Below are positions 10,168 through 18,535 of a stretch of DNA of 55,640 nucleotides, piece by piece. The position numbers and the translations under genes are program-made. The notes under the pieces are model-generated. The model worked only from the letters and a program-made list of their open reading frames with translations, searched no databases and was not told the DNA's origin. The DNA comes from Paratrimastix pyriformis (taxonomy: Eukaryota; Preaxostyla; Paratrimastigidae): the NCBI GenBank assembly GCA_027972325.1, contig JAPMOS010000198.1, positions 1-55,640 of the forward strand, given 5' to 3'. Each line of letters opens with the position of its first letter. Position 1 is the stretch's first letter.

Positions 10168-11563
10168 CACTCCCGGGGTTCTAGCCGATCAGCACATTCA
10201 AATTGCGTGCTTGTTCTTCCCTCGTGCATGCATATTGCCGAGGAGAATCACCTTAGTGACTTTCAAGCTCATTTTCTAAAAGAGCACGCACAATGGCAAG
10301 CGCGAAGTGTTTATTGAATTTTTCAATCGCGCTGAGGAAGATGATCTGGTCTTCCACGACCTTGACCACATTTCTACTTTCAAGAATTCGATGCTGGATG
10401 AATTTTGCAAACTCTTTGGGCATTTGGTTTCTGGAGCGCTTCCTTCGAGTACCTTGTTGAAGGGCATCATTGAATCGCTGCAGAAGGGTTGTTCTCCAGC
10501 TGTGTCTCGGGATCGCATTGCCGTCTGGATCCAGAAACTATTGTCCTCGTTTATGTGGCAGTGCTATCTCAAGTATCGAGACGACGCTCCACCATCTCAT
10601 TCTCGCCACTCTTCGGCATCCTCAACTGACGACTCGTCTGACCTCCAACTTCGCCAGAACGTTTCCTACGCGTACCCATCAACGTGGTGGGGGACCGGGA
10701 CGTCCATTCCCGGTCTCACTCATCATCTGATTCATCGGCGACGAGGCGCAATAAGACTCCCCGCTCCCGCGTCCGTTCACGCTCACCGAAGCACGCGGAT
10801 GCAAGGGAGGTTCGCCTCGCCCCTCGCCCAAGAAGGCTGCGCGTACGGAGGCGACCTCCACACCTGCCCGGGAGGTGACGCCGCCCTGCCTCCGCCCCCC
10901 CCTGCCGCCTCGGTGCCGGCCCCCGGTCCGGTCCAGACTGAGCAGGGGCTGTCTCTGCAGTCCGCCTTGGTCTCGCCCAGGCGGGATGGAAGGCGATCAG
11001 GGCTGCTTGCGGGGCAGCCCCTGCCCGACCAAGCCGGCTGCGGCCAAGTCGAGTGTTCTGGCGCCCCCTCCACCACCTCCTCCCACTTTTCGCCCTTCTG
11101 ACCCTCCTTCACGTCCATCTGCTCCTCCTCTTCCCTCTGCCTCCCCAATCTCGTGCCGATCTTGGCGTCCGTGGTGCGTGCCGGGCGTCCTCCTTTTCCA
11201 ACCCCGGATGGACCGGCAGAGACTTCGTGGTTGCGCGCGAGCACTATGTGCTGCCACCCACGCACGATGGTATGTCGGGAGTAAACCTCCCCGTTCAGGC
11301 CTTTTAAAATGTCTTTTCGTTCTTTTGTTTCATGGATGCGGGGGTTCTGTGCTCTCTCCTGTCCGCTCCTTCCATTCCATGCGTCTGCTGCCGGTCTTCA
11401 GTGGACGAGTGCGTCGTCCATGTTGGTTGGTGGTTTATCGCATGTTACCCCCACTTCGGTGGGATGCACCCCCGTTATGAGCTGATCAATACAGGGGTGT
11501 TGGGCGGGGGACCCCTTTGGGGTTTCTCCAAGTATCCAACACAACACACACACACACACACAC
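10168..11563 (+). mobile_element. X1, short ORF-bearing retroelement
   Basis: Inserted in LINE-C in the opposite orientation and flanked by ATATTGCTCGACG (10155-10167 and 11564-11576). It begins near CTCCCGGGGTTC and ends CAAGTATCCAACACA plus (CA)n. It is colinear with X2 (16826-18267) but lacks one or two bases at many short runs. It has no reverse transcriptase, so it must be moved in trans. Its 3' end resembles the tails of LINE-B and LINE-C. Confidence 0.8.
10228..11101 (+). pseudogene. X1 ORF, degraded copy of the X protein
   Basis: It starts MHIAEENHLSDFQ like the X2 protein, but a small deletion soon ends that frame. The helical domain (FIEFFNRAEEDDL, KLFGHL) continues in another frame, and the Ser/Pro-rich tail in a third. 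In the tail, X1 keeps a GSPRPSPKKAA reading that X2 lost, so comparing the two copies suggests the original protein had a longer Pro-rich C-terminus. Confidence 0.55.
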
Positions 11564-11576
11564 ATATTGCTCGACG

Positions 11577-12829
11577 TCTCCCTGCACCGGTACCCTATCC
11601 ATCCCCGGCTGCCCGCTCCCTCCCCCATCCAAATCGTCCATGCCTCTCCAGGGGTACATCCTCGCCCGGACACCCATCGACACCTCTCGATGCCACCACT
11701 TTCACCCCGTCCCTACCAACCGAACCCCCCGGCATCCATCCGCCCCGCCCTCGTCCATGCCGCGCCATCCCCCGCACCCTTCTCCGAGCCGTCTTCCGCC
11801 CCGTCTCCCCACTCCATCTCCGCACCTTTCTTTGCGCTTCTTCCTTTCCCACAATCTCCTCCTCTGCACCTCACATTCCGCTATCCCCATCGCCAACAAC
11901 CAATTCCATGTCAGCCCCAACCCTGCCATTACCACCCTCGCCCACCGTGCGATCCACTGGCTGATACATCTCCAGTGTCCTTCGTTCATCTTGTTTTCTG
12001 AAATATAATGCCAGACCATTGTTGTTCCGCTGCCTTTGCCTGACCGAGATCACCGTCCCATCGCAGCCCCCAGAGTCCGTTCCCTGATCAGCAAATGGCA
12101 CAGAACCCTCATCCTTCCGCTCACATGCCACATCTTCTCGGTCCCCACAGCATCTTTCAACATGACTCCTCGGGCTCCCCTACCCCATCGCTCATCCTGC
12201 ATTAGTTCAGCCTTTTCCGGCAGCCTCCTCCGGCTAGAAGCTATCCCCACGCCCAATACTCCTTCAGTTCGCCGGTCAGTTTCTTTTCCCCATCATCCCA
12301 GCTTCCCTCAGGTACCAGAACTCTCCTTCCCACATCCACATAGCAGCCATTCAGCCAACATCCTCTTTGTACCAGCCATCTCTCTCCAAACGCTCGATTC
12401 CATCGATTCTCGCGTTAATTCCTATCCCTTCCTGCCATACTTCATCCACCAGGTCCACCCATTTTCCCACTTCCAATTTTCCACATCCACTGCCCCATAG
12501 CGCTTCTCTCCCAACCAGCTCCACCATCTGATCCCGTACCCAGCTCACCTCCATTGACCCTGCCACGCCCATTGTTCCAGTCTGTTCCGTTCCATACCCT
12601 TCTCCGCTCACTTGCCTTACGCAAAACACAATGCAGAGTCCCACCACCTCAAGATGCCGCGATCGATCACTGTCCCAATTCCATCCCACCGTTCCAGTCT
12701 GCCCCTTGTTACCCCTCGTTGTCCCCATCCATACTCCTCTTCCAGAGACGCACCAAAATGTTTACAGCGCGATGGCCCGTCTCCATATACATCTCAGAAG
12801 CGCGCCTAGCTTCGAGAGGCCCCTCATCG
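11577..12829 (-). pseudogene. LINE-C region between ORF1 and the protease-like domain
   Basis: Presumed N-terminal part of ORF2. Frames are short and Gly/Arg/Trp-rich, with no known domain. A block around 12050-12250 (W-H-x-x-x-R, then E-R, then G-R) resembles 28150-28250 of LINE-B, which supports it being coding in the ancestor. I cannot assign a function. Confidence 0.35.
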
Positions 12830-14490
12830 TTACCGATGCGACGACCCATGCCCATGTGCATGCGTGTGGTGATGCGAGTGCGACGAACGTCGCTCCCCGC
12901 TTGGGCTGGGCTTCCTCTTCTTGCTCTTGGCCGTATCTGTCGCCGAGGCAGTCTTGGCAGCTGCCGTCCCCTTCTCGCCAGGGCACTCTTCGCCGCCCCA
13001 TCCTCGGGCTGCATAGCCTGCCCCGTCCCCGGCGTGGCCAGAGTCGGCGTCACCGGCACTGACGGCGTCGGCGACGTCACCAGGGGCCGGGCTGACGCCG
13101 GCGTCACCGCTGCAGGGTGGTCGAACCCTTCGAAGACCGAGGCCAGCTTCGCTGCAGGGCCTTGCCTCCGATGAAGGCCGGCCTGGCCTTCTCCCTCTTT
13201 CCATCCGGAACAGAGCCACTGTCCTCAAAACAGTGAGCCAACGGTAGCGGGATAATCAGACCTTTAAGGGAGACCAGGTCCGCTGGCGCTGCAAAGACCA
13301 TGCCACTGTCCCATTTCACCGCAGATGCATCCGCAATTGTCCCTTCGTCCAGGGCAGCCTGGAGGGCCACTTCGAGCTCCATCTCCGACCTTCCGCTGCG
13401 CCAGCCCAGGTCTTCGGTCTTCTTCGCAGCGCTTGGGGCCAGCCTCCAACGCACCTCCACCTCGCGCGACGCTGACCGCACTGGGACCTTCACCGGGCGG
13501 GTAACAGCCCGCTCAACCGGGCCACGCACCTCCAGGACCAGGCTCCGGCCGCAAGGGGTCACTCCAACATTGGTCGTGCTGGTGCGTTGCCGTTTCCACG
13601 CAGCAAATAAAGCCTCGGGGGCTACCATCTCATTTGATAGGAAGGTTGTCCTCTCGCCAGCAGAGGGGGTGGCCGACATCACCTGGGCACCAACCGACTC
13701 CGCCCAGGCCTTCGCCTCATCCAACATGTTCCCCGCACACCCCAGGGACAGAGCCGTGTTTCCCACCATGGGCAGCGCATCCATCTTTGCTGGGGTCTCG
13801 GCAGACTGCGGGCATCAGGGTGGTGGATTCTGACCAGCCACCTATCCTTGACCACGGGCCCAAACAATCCCTTCCCTCTGCGCACCGGCTCGGCCTCGTC
13901 CACAGCGCCATCCACCGAAACCGTTGGAGACCCGTCCGGACGGACAGCCTCCTCCGCTGCCCCACCAACAACCGGGGACGGGACCAGCGGGGCAGGAGCC
14001 ACCGCAGCAACTGGATCGGCCGAACCAGGGGCAGGGGCCAACGCTTGGCCAGGAGCAGGGGAGTCCAGCACCGAAGTTGACATAGCACCTACCGCACCAC
14101 AGAAGAACAACAAAGTGAGGATCGTTGCCAGGCCGCAGATCATCGATTGCATCCCCTTCACTACGGCACCAAAATACGTCCAACACGACGAAAATGGTTC
14201 ATTCCCATTCCCTTGTTCCCTCCTACTTTCCCGCATTCCCCTGTTCCATCCCTTGCCTCGATGAGCTCTCTCAGAATAAAGCATTCTTGCCAACACTCGA
14301 CTGATAGCTGTCATTCTCCTACCAATAATAAAACAATAGATCAGCATTTCCAATTCATTATTTCCCAGGTTCGTCCTGAGAGCATTCCGCACGATCTGCT
14401 CGATCGTTTGCGGTGCAGGTCTCCGAACTGCTTGTTCAGATCCCAAGGCGCAGACTTCTTGTCTGTAAGCCCATACACGCAACGCAAACA
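12830..14490 (-). pseudogene. LINE-C ORF1 (broken)
   Basis: It opens at an ATG at 14488-14490. A strong hydrophobic segment (ICGLATILTLLFFCGAVGA) precedes a Pro/Ala-rich linker. The conserved ORF1 domain follows: KGLFGPVVKDRWL, HPDAR, LPMVGNTALSLG, VLEVRGPV, DLGWRSGRS and LVSLKGL, each with a counterpart in LINE-A. It ends in a basic stretch (KSKKRKPSPSGERR) and a Ser/His-rich tail (SHSHHHTHAHGHG). The conserved domain and its flanks lie in different frames, with changes near 13800 and 13150. No known ORF1 family was recognised. Confidence 0.6.
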
Positions 14491-14571
14491 TCAGCGGAAC
14501 TAGGACGGACCAAATGCGCAGATTTAAAGCTTGCAACAGAGATTATAACGCGGGGGGACCCGCTGGGGAAG

Positions 14572-14777
14572 CAATTTATGCAAAGATTATGTGGGAAGGG
14601 GAGACACGGCTGGAATGTCGGGCAGCATCACCGCGATCGAGTGGAGGTGGACTCACGGTCTCCTTGTTCCCTTTGGTCGTTGTGCTGGGTGCAGATGCAA
14701 AGTGGTTCTGGCGATGGACTCCCTCCTGCGGGAACCGGGAAAACGATCAAGCCAGTGACTGATGGGTCCGCCCCTCC
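14572..14777 (+). CDS. LINE-A ORF1, second part
   Basis: Short piece between the LINE-C and Y1 insertions. In the same frame as 2919-3368 it reads a Gly/Ser/Pro-rich linker ending PVTDGSAPP, and the frame continues at 16266 after Y1. No domain is visible. Confidence 0.5.
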
Positions 14778-16255
14778 TTGTTGTTGTTGTTGTGATACTA
14801 TTTCGACTGCCAGTAACTGCGCGCAAAACACAGAAAACTGAAACAGAAGAAAATCCGTTCATCCGGTCGAAACCGGCGGGTAACATGCCGACCTACACCC
14901 CCTCAGGGGTAGGCGCACAGACGGCATGGCGGGAAAGAGAGAGACTGGAATGTCGCCAGGAAACAGAATCGTTCAAACACTTGACAGCAAACAGAAGGAA
15001 CATCAAAAGAAAGAGCGGGGCAAGGGGGGGGACAAAAGGATCCAACACTGAGACACGGGACACGAGGAACAATGAAAGGGGGCGAAGGAAGCAAAAGACA
15101 AGAACAGTTAGAACGAAAAATATTCCCGAACCCAGCCTGAGGGGGGGGCGGAACCCATCCACCATGACCTACCACCTCGGTAGGACAGGCGCACGGGCCC
15201 CTGAATCCACCACCCCCACACACGTTGCTCCCTTCCCAAAGGCCCACGGTTGGCAACAGGCGAGAGGTCGGAGAGGCTAATCTTCGGAGGCGCGGAAGTA
15301 GCAGCATGGTCGGGCGTCGAGGTAGCACGAGCGGGCGCAGCAGGCACAGCAGACAAAGGGGACACACCAGCAGCAACAGAGGCAGCAACAGGGGCAACAA
15401 CAGGGGCAGCAACAGGGGCAGCAACAACAGGGGCAGCAACAGGTGCAGGTGCAGGTGCAGGTGCAGGTGCAGGTGCAGGTGCAGGTGCAGGTGCAGGTGC
15501 AGGCGCAGGCGCAAAAGCCGGAGCATGAGATGAAGTCGGAGCCGGAACAGGTGCCGGCTTGGCGAATGGGTTCGCCAAGGTGAGAGGTGCTCTTGGGGCA
15601 GCGGAAGAGGCAAATGGATTGCTCGAAGAAGGGGAACGGGCTCTCTCCTTCTTCCCCGCTGGACGATCGCCATCGATGATCGGGTGGCGAGTTCCACCTC
15701 CACCTCCAAGTTGCTTTGGACCACGGTACGTAGTCTCCCCAACAGATAGGAGGACTCGTTCTGGCGGTGTGCGGTGTTTGTCCACAGACGAGCCGCGCGA
15801 TGATTCTTGTGGCACGTGGCAGTCGAAAGTTCGCACATTCGATTGCTGGAACAATAAAGCCCCAAGAAGTTGGAAAATAAATTGGCTGATCGCTTCAGGC
15901 TGCTTCTTCGGATTGTCCTCCAGCAGCATGTGCACCGTGCGTTCGATGATCTCATAGCGTGGAGCACGGTGCTCATTGACGACCAATGAACTGAAGAGCT
16001 TCATAAGCTCCAAACGCATCCAAGGAGAGAGCTTGTCCAATGGAGCTGAAGAGGGGGACCACAGATGCCGACCCAACTCATCTTGAAGATACTCTACCAT
16101 AGGGTCGTCACGACTTTGGATCTCGGCGTGATCCATAATAAAGTTGGAATCGTCCTTACTGAGCTCGTCATGCTCAGTGGCGATCTCCATGGCCAGAAAC
16201 GGGCAGAACGCGGAGCAAAGGGAACGTGCAACGCCGAGACTTCAACCGGGGGGGC
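14778..16255 (-). mobile_element. Y1, short ORF-bearing retroelement
   Basis: A 1478-bp insertion in LINE-A ORF1, on the minus strand, flanked by CCGCCCCTCC (14768-14777 and 16256-16265). It starts with a C-run followed by GGTTGAAGTC and ends GTATCACAACAACAA. The same length and structure as Y2 and Y3 show that it is a complete unit. It is more diverged from Y2 and Y3 than they are from each other. Confidence 0.85.
15108..16190 (-). CDS. Y1 protein, 360 aa
   Basis: Residues 1 to about 125 form a predicted all-helical domain starting MEIATEHDELSKDD, with HLWSPSSAPLDKLSP and MKLFSSLVVNEHRAPRYE. Then come a Ser/Gly-rich linker, two NPF motifs (SNPFASS and ANPFAKP), a long Ala-Pro repeat coded by (GGTGCA)n read on the other strand, and a Trp/Arg-rich end (REYFSF). 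It is open throughout, although its Ala-Pro repeat differs in length from Y2 and Y3. NPF is the EH-domain ligand motif in eukaryotes, but any such role here is inference. Function unknown. Confidence 0.7.
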   Translation of the reverse strand: MEIATEHDELSKDDSNFIMDHAEIQSRDDPMVEYLQDELGRHLWSPSSAPLDKLSPWMRLELMKLFSSLVVNEHRAPRYEIIERTVHMLLEDNPKKQPEAISQFIFQLLGALLFQQSNVRTFDCHVPQESSRGSSVDKHRTPPERVLLSVGETTYRGPKQLGGGGGTRHPIIDGDRPAGKKERARSPSSSNPFASSAAPRAPLTLANPFAKPAPVPAPTSSHAPAFAPAPAPAPAPAPAPAPAPAPAPAPVAAPVVAAPVAAPVVAPVAASVAAGVSPLSAVPAAPARATSTPDHAATSAPPKISLSDLSPVANRGPLGREQRVWGWWIQGPVRLSYRGGRSWWMGSAPPSGWVREYFSF

Positions 16256-16265
16256 CCGCCCCTCC

Positions 16266-16825
16266 CCCTCAGAGACTGATGGGACTGTCTGGAGCATATC
16301 AACCAATCACGAAGAAGGGGAAAGGATTCTACGGACCAATTGTTGCGAACCGCAGACTGGCAACAATTCGACACCCAGATGTCCGGGCAGTTATGAGAAC
16401 GCTGCCAAGAAACTTTGCTCAGCTCCCTCTCGTCAATGAAACTACTCTGTCGGTTGGGTTTGAGCCTGGAGCACTGGAACAACTTCAAGAGTGGGCTCGA
16501 GGTGCTGGGGCATCTGTTGAGAATGTGCGAGCATCTGCGGGTGAGAAGAAGCTGTTCATTTCCAACGATATGGCGACACCAATGGAGGTGTTGCGCGAGT
16601 GGCAAAGATCCGAGGTGGTGCTGTCGAACGTGGCCCTGATTCCTGTGAGGAACCGGCTGTTCCTGGAGGTGAGGGGAGCGGTCGACGATCGCGTTTTCGA
16701 CCCCGTTACGATCATTGATGGACAGCGACGGGTCGAGCTCCGGTGGCGCCAGCTGGATGGGGAAGTCCCGAAGGACGACCTCGGTTGGGCGTCCGGACGG
16801 AGTGACCTCGAGCTGCTTCGAGCCA
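16266..16825 (+). CDS. LINE-A ORF1, conserved domain
   Basis: Continues the ORF1 frame after Y1. It reads KGKGFYGPIVANRRL, IRHPDVRAV, LPLVNETTLSVGFEPG, LFISNDMATP, LFLEVRGAV and DLGWASGRSDLELL. Each block is matched in LINE-C ORF1, about 30-40% identical by eye. An alternation of short strands and helices is likely, but I recognise no named family (no RRM, CCHC or L1 coiled coil). X2 interrupts it after ELLRA. Confidence 0.65.
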
Positions 16826-18267
16826 CCTCCCGGGGTTCTAGCCGATCAGCACATTCAAATTGCGTGCTTGTTCTTCCCTCGTGCATGCATATTGCCGAGG
16901 AGAATCACCTTAGTGACTTTCAAGCTCATTTTCTAAAAGAGCACGCACAATGTGGCAAGCGCGAAGTGTTTATTGAATTTTTCAATCGCGCTGAGGAAGA
17001 TGATCTGGTCTTCCACGACCTTGACCACATTTCTACTTTCAAGAATTCGATGCTGGATGAATTTTGCAAACTCTTTGGGCATTTGGGTTTCTCTTCTGGA
17101 GCGCTTCCTTCGAGTACCTTGTTGAAGGGCATCATTGAATCGCTGCAGAAGGGTTGTTCTCCAGCTGTGTCTCGGGATCGCATTGCCGTCTGGATCCAGA
17201 AACTATTGTCCTCGTTTATGTGGCAGTGCTATCTCAAGTATCGAGACGACGCTCCACCATCTCATTCTCGCCACTCTTCGGCATCCTCAACTGACGACTC
17301 GTCTGACCCTCCAACTTCGCCAGAACGTTTTCCTACGCGTACCCATCAACGTGGTGGGGGACCGGGACGTGTCCATTCCCGGTCTCACTCATCATCTGAT
17401 TCATCGGCGACGAGGCGCAACAAGACTCCCCGCTCCCGCGTCCGTTCACGCTCACCGAAGCACGCGGATGCAAAGGGGGGTTCGCCTCGCCCTCGCCCAA
17501 GAAGGCTGCGCGTACGGAGGCGACCTCCACACCTGCCCGGGAGGTGACGCCGCCCCCGCCTCCGCCCCCCCCTGCCGCCTCGGTGCCGGCCCCTGGTCCG
17601 GTCCAGACTGAGCAGGGGAAGCCGCTCCTGCAGTCCGCCTTGGGTCTCGCCCAGGCGGGATGGAAGGCGATCAAGGGGCCGTTTGCGCGGGCAGCCCCGC
17701 TCCGACCAAGCCGGCTGCGGCCAAGTCGAGTGTTCTGGCGCCCCTCCACCACCTCCTCCCACTTCTCGCCCTTCTGACCCTCCTTCACGTCCATCTGTTC
17801 CTCCTCTTCCTCTGCCTCCCCAATCTCGTGTGCCGATCTTGGCGTCCGTGTGGTGCGTGCCGGGCGTCCTCCTTTTCCAACCCCGGATGGACCGGCGGTG
17901 AGAGACTTCTCGTGGTTGCGCGCGAGCACTGTCTATGTGTGCTACACCCACGCACGATGGTATGTCGGGAGTAAACCTCCCCCGTTCAGGCCTTTTTAAA
18001 ATGTCTTTTCGTTCTTTTGTTTCATGGATGCGGGGGGTTCTGCGTGTTCTCTCTCTCCTGTCCGCTCCTTCCATTCCATGCGTCTGCTGCCGGTCTTCAG
18101 TGGACGAGTGCGTCGTCCATGTTGGTTGGTGGTTTATCGCATGTTACCCCCCCACTTCGGTGGGATGCACCCCCCGTTATGAGCTGATCAATACAGGGGG
18201 TGTTGGGCGGGGGACCCCTTTTGGGGTTTCTCCAAGTATCCAACACAACACACACACACACACACAC
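16826..18267 (+). mobile_element. X2, short ORF-bearing retroelement
   Basis: A 1442-bp insertion in LINE-A ORF1, flanked by GCTTCGAGCCA (16815-16825 and 18268-18278). It begins CCTCCCGGGGTTC and ends AAGTATCCAACACA with (CA)n. Before the tail the 3' UTR has several hairpin-prone pieces (CCACTTCGGTGG and CCCCTTTTGGGG). It is the better preserved X copy. Confidence 0.85.
16885..17547 (+). CDS. X2 protein, 220 aa
   Basis: The ATG at 16885 lies 59 bases into the element, like the Y start codon. Residues 1-120 form a helical domain (MHIAEENHLSDFQ, FIEFFNRAEEDDLVF, LDEFCKLFGHL, AVWIQKLLSSFMWQCYL) that aligns in pattern with the Y and Z proteins. The remainder is Ser/Arg-rich (SRVRSRSPKH), like SR-protein tails. 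The stop at 17547 comes after a frame change relative to X1. The following frame encodes a Pro-rich run and SALGLAQAGWKAIKG, so the ancestral protein was probably longer. Function unknown. Confidence 0.6.
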   Translation: MHIAEENHLSDFQAHFLKEHAQCGKREVFIEFFNRAEEDDLVFHDLDHISTFKNSMLDEFCKLFGHLGFSSGALPSSTLLKGIIESLQKGCSPAVSRDRIAVWIQKLLSSFMWQCYLKYRDDAPPSHSRHSSASSTDDSSDPPTSPERFPTRTHQRGGGPGRVHSRSHSSSDSSATRRNKTPRSRVRSRSPKHADAKGGSPRPRPRRLRVRRRPPHLPGR

Positions 18268-18278
18268 GCTTCGAGCCA

Positions 18279-18535
18279 GACAATTTGCGGTGGATACTGG
18301 TAAACTAAGCGCGGATGCTGCTCTCGATTTTCATGACGGTTATGTGGTCGCAGACCCTAAGGATCTTGTTGGACTCAAAAGTCTGTCGATTGATTGTCAT
18401 TGGGATTTACAGTTTTTTTGTAGTGGCGCTCCATATGCTGGAAAGGACACGGAAATCTACTTTTATCTCCAGAGGCATTGGGAGAGTCTTTGCTGGTGGC
18501 GCGAATCCACCGCCACTTGCCACGGAGGCGGCAAG
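18279..18535 (+). CDS. LINE-A ORF1, fourth part
   Basis: Between X2 and Y2 the ORF1 frame reads RQFAVDTGKLSADAALDF and YVVADPKDLVGLKSL, matching DASAVKW and APADLVSLKGL of LINE-C. A Cys/Trp-containing stretch then leads to the Y2 target site. The frame passes straight through to 20025. Confidence 0.6.

Larger units (their letters stand above)
3369..14561 (-). mobile_element. LINE-C, near full-length non-LTR retrotransposon with X1 nested in it
   Basis: Minus-strand LINE of about 9.8 kb after subtracting X1. Its 5' end, GGGTCCCCCCGCG, is at 14561 and its (CA)n tail is at 3369-3382. In order it carries ORF1, then an ORF2 with a C19-protease-like domain, AP-endonuclease, reverse transcriptase, RNase H, zinc knuckle and methyltransferase-like domain. 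Coding frames are interrupted by multiple small indels. The 3' UTR and domain sequences are close to those of LINE-B, so the two belong to one family, while LINE-A is a more distant member. Confidence 0.85.

Noticed and set aside
11543-11563. Dinucleotide (CA)n runs as independent microsatellites
   Set aside because: At 3369, 11543, 18249 and 37121 the runs end exactly at a target-site duplication copy and follow AAGTATC, so they are element tails.
3084-14480. tRNA or rRNA genes, or SINE heads derived from tRNA
   Set aside because: I looked for A/B-box pairs and cloverleaf pieces near the starts of X, Y and Z and in LINE flanks and saw none. Their starts are C-rich and lead directly to an ORF.
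15250-15528. Plus-strand frame of Ala-Gly repeats, also antisense to the Y2 and Y3 ORFs
   Set aside because: It is the complementary reading of the hexanucleotide that codes Ala-Pro in the Y protein. It varies with repeat length and has no flanking conserved sequence.
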